This document shows, in pieces, positions 4,861-5,972 of a stretch of 5,972 nt of DNA. The stretch comes from Gammaproteobacteria bacterium (GTDB lineage Bacteria; Pseudomonadota; Gammaproteobacteria; Pseudomonadales; Pseudohongiellaceae), in the NCBI GenBank assembly GCA_947377625.1, contig CANCGR010000192.1:1-5972 (forward strand). The letters are read 5' to 3'. Made by a program: the position numbers and the translations under genes. The notes beneath the pieces were generated by a model, which saw only the letters and a list, made by a program, of their open reading frames with translations, was not told where the DNA came from and searched no databases. Each line of letters opens with the position of its first letter. Within the stretch, counting starts at the first letter, position 1.

Positions 4861-5499
4861 ATGCTTTCATTCAACAAGGACAAGCTGGTATCCAGTGCAG
4901 ACGCGCTGCCTGGTCGCGCCACTGCATTGCAAGTCAGTGCGCGTCATCTGGTACTGGGCAATCGCCTGCAGCCGCCGTTCCCCGATGGCATGGAACAACT
5001 GCAAGTAGGCCTCGGCTGTTTCTGGGGCGCTGAGCGTTTGTTCTGGCAATTGCCGGGGGTCTATAGCACTGCAGTCGGTTATGCCGGCGGCATCACTGCC
5101 AATCCTACATACCAGGAAGTGTGCAGCGGCCTTACTGCCCATAGCGAAGTAGTGCTGGTGGTATTTGACCCGGCGCAGCTCAGCCTCGACGCCGTGCTGC
5201 AAGTGTTCTGGCAAGCGCACGACCCCACGCAAGGCATGCGCCAAGGCAATGACCGCGGCACGCAATACCGGTCAGCGATCTATGCCAGCACGCCTGAGCA
5301 ACTGGCCGCAGTGCAAGCATCAGCAGGTCGTTACCAAGCGGCATTGAAGCAGGCAGGGCTCGGCACCATCACTACTGAAATAGCACTAGCCGGCAAGTTT
5401 TACTACGCCGAGGATTATCACCAGCAGTATCTCGAAAAGAACCCGGACGGCTACTGTGGCCTGCGCGGAACCGGAGTACCATGCCCGCATGCAAGCTGA
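4861..5499 (+). CDS. msrA: Peptide-methionine (S)-S-oxide reductase MsrA
   Basis: MsrA reduces methionine-(S)-sulfoxide, free or in proteins, back to methionine using thioredoxin, so it repairs oxidative damage in the cytoplasm. The ATG at 4861 gives 212 residues, the same length as E. coli MsrA, and the N terminus (NKDKLVSSADALPGR) matches that family block. GAGG (4851-4854) sits 6 bases before this ATG, which supports it over an upstream in-frame ATG at 4780. The catalytic Cys53 lies in GCFWGAE (52-58). GYAGG (73-77), the NPTYQEVCSG block with Cys88, HSE with Glu96, HDPTQGMRQGNDRGTQYRSAIY (120-141) and FYYAEDYHQQYL (180-191) are all present. Cys199 and Cys208 near the C terminus are placed to act as recycling cysteines, as in E. 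coli. The 3' end overlaps the nucleotidase gene by 11 bp, so the two are probably cotranscribed. The protein looks intact. Confidence 0.97.
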   Translation: MLSFNKDKLVSSADALPGRATALQVSARHLVLGNRLQPPFPDGMEQLQVGLGCFWGAERLFWQLPGVYSTAVGYAGGITANPTYQEVCSGLTAHSEVVLVVFDPAQLSLDAVLQVFWQAHDPTQGMRQGNDRGTQYRSAIYASTPEQLAAVQASAGRYQAALKQAGLGTITTEIALAGKFYYAEDYHQQYLEKNPDGYCGLRGTGVPCPHAS

Positions 5500-5972
5500 A
5501 AAATTGATCGTTGCCATTTCGTCACGCGCCTTGTTCGATCTTGATGCCAGTCATCAGGTGTATGAAGCGGAGGGCGTTGAAGCTTACCGCCAATACCAGA
5601 TTGCGCATGAAGCCGAGCCACTGCAGCCCGGCGATGCCTTTCATCTGGTCAAGAAGCTGCTCAACATCAACAAACTGCTCGGGCAGCAGCGGGTGGAAGT
5701 GATTTTGTTGTCACGCAATACCGCCGACACCGGACTGCGCATCTTCAACTCGATTCAGTATCACGAGCTTGACATCAGCAAGGCCGCTTTTTGTGGCGGC
5801 ACCAGTCCCTATCCCTATATCACCGCTTTCAACTGCCACTTGTTCCTGTCGACCAATGGCCTGGACGTGCGGCAGGCACTTGAGCACGGCGTGGCAGCGG
5901 CCACCATCATGCCGTCGAAAGCAGCCAACACCACCGACTACAAATTACGCTTCGCTTTTGATGGCGATGCCG
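5489..5972 (+). CDS. Cytosolic 5'-nucleotidase family protein (3' end outside window)
   Basis: The frame from ATG 5489 stays open to the window edge (161 residues visible). The protein resembles the bacterial 5'-nucleotidase family related to animal cytosolic NT5C1 enzymes, which dephosphorylate nucleoside monophosphates. Recognisable blocks are LIVAISSRALFDLDASH (6-22), YRQYQIAHE (33-41), PGDAFHLVKKLLNIN (47-61), VEVILLSRNTADTGLRIFNSI (69-89), the DISKAAFCGG block (95-104), and FDGDA (157-161). FDGDA is the expected start of a HAD-type metal-binding motif, cut off by the edge. The ATG overlaps msrA by 11 bp in another frame. A GGAG (5473-5476) lies 12 bases upstream, rather far for a Shine-Dalgarno, so translational coupling to msrA is plausible. 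GTG 5456 is an alternative in-frame start, but the family's conserved part begins close to the ATG. Substrate preference cannot be read from the sequence. Confidence 0.9.
   Translation, partial: MQAEKLIVAISSRALFDLDASHQVYEAEGVEAYRQYQIAHEAEPLQPGDAFHLVKKLLNINKLLGQQRVEVILLSRNTADTGLRIFNSIQYHELDISKAAFCGGTSPYPYITAFNCHLFLSTNGLDVRQALEHGVAAATIMPSKAANTTDYKLRFAFDGDA

Noticed and set aside
5511..5702. 63-codon open frame downstream of msrA
   Set aside because: It is another frame within the 5'-nucleotidase gene, whose reading from 5489 shows clear family blocks throughout.

Overview
The window (5,972 bp, roughly 53% G+C by eye) looks like chromosomal DNA of a gammaproteobacterium. The strongest evidence is the order uvrC - pgsA - tRNA-Gly(GCC) - tRNA-Cys(GCA) - tRNA-Leu(UAA). 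This matches the E. coli uvrC-pgsA-glyW-cysT-leuZ locus and is also kept in other gammaproteobacteria. The MsrA protein closely resembles the 212-residue enterobacterial form. I cannot name the genus from sequence alone. There is no insertion sequence, integrase, CRISPR array, phage gene or toxin-antitoxin module.

Left part (1-2406, + strand): the 3' part of uvrC, whose first residues lie before the window, encodes the dual-incision nuclease of nucleotide excision repair. It is followed 65 bp later by pgsA, which makes phosphatidylglycerol phosphate for the membrane.

Middle (2407-3040, + strand): a near-consensus sigma-70 promoter with a GC-rich discriminator starts 2 bp after the pgsA stop. 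It should drive a stable-RNA operon: a leader of about 130 nt, then tRNA-Gly, tRNA-Cys and tRNA-Leu, all three with CCA encoded. The leader and spacers hold two short AT-rich tandem repeats and several inverted repeats, which are the least ordinary sequence in the window. I see no T-tract terminator between tRNA-Leu and the next gene.

Right part (3041-5972): pdxJ (pyridoxal phosphate synthesis, + strand) starts 57 bp after tRNA-Leu. It converges with an ExeA/MshM-type AAA+ ATPase gene on the minus strand. That ATPase gene is divergent from msrA (methionine sulfoxide reductase A, + strand). The msrA 3' end overlaps by 11 bp the start of a gene for a cytosolic 5'-nucleotidase family protein, which runs off the right edge.

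The right-hand genes share no single pathway: they cover repair of oxidised methionine, nucleotide turnover, cofactor synthesis and a probable secretion or pilus-assembly ATPase without its usual neighbours. I did not find an undescribed multi-gene system. The most useful leads are the tRNA-operon architecture, the divergent PdxJ subtype placed directly behind the tRNA genes, and the orphan ATPase.
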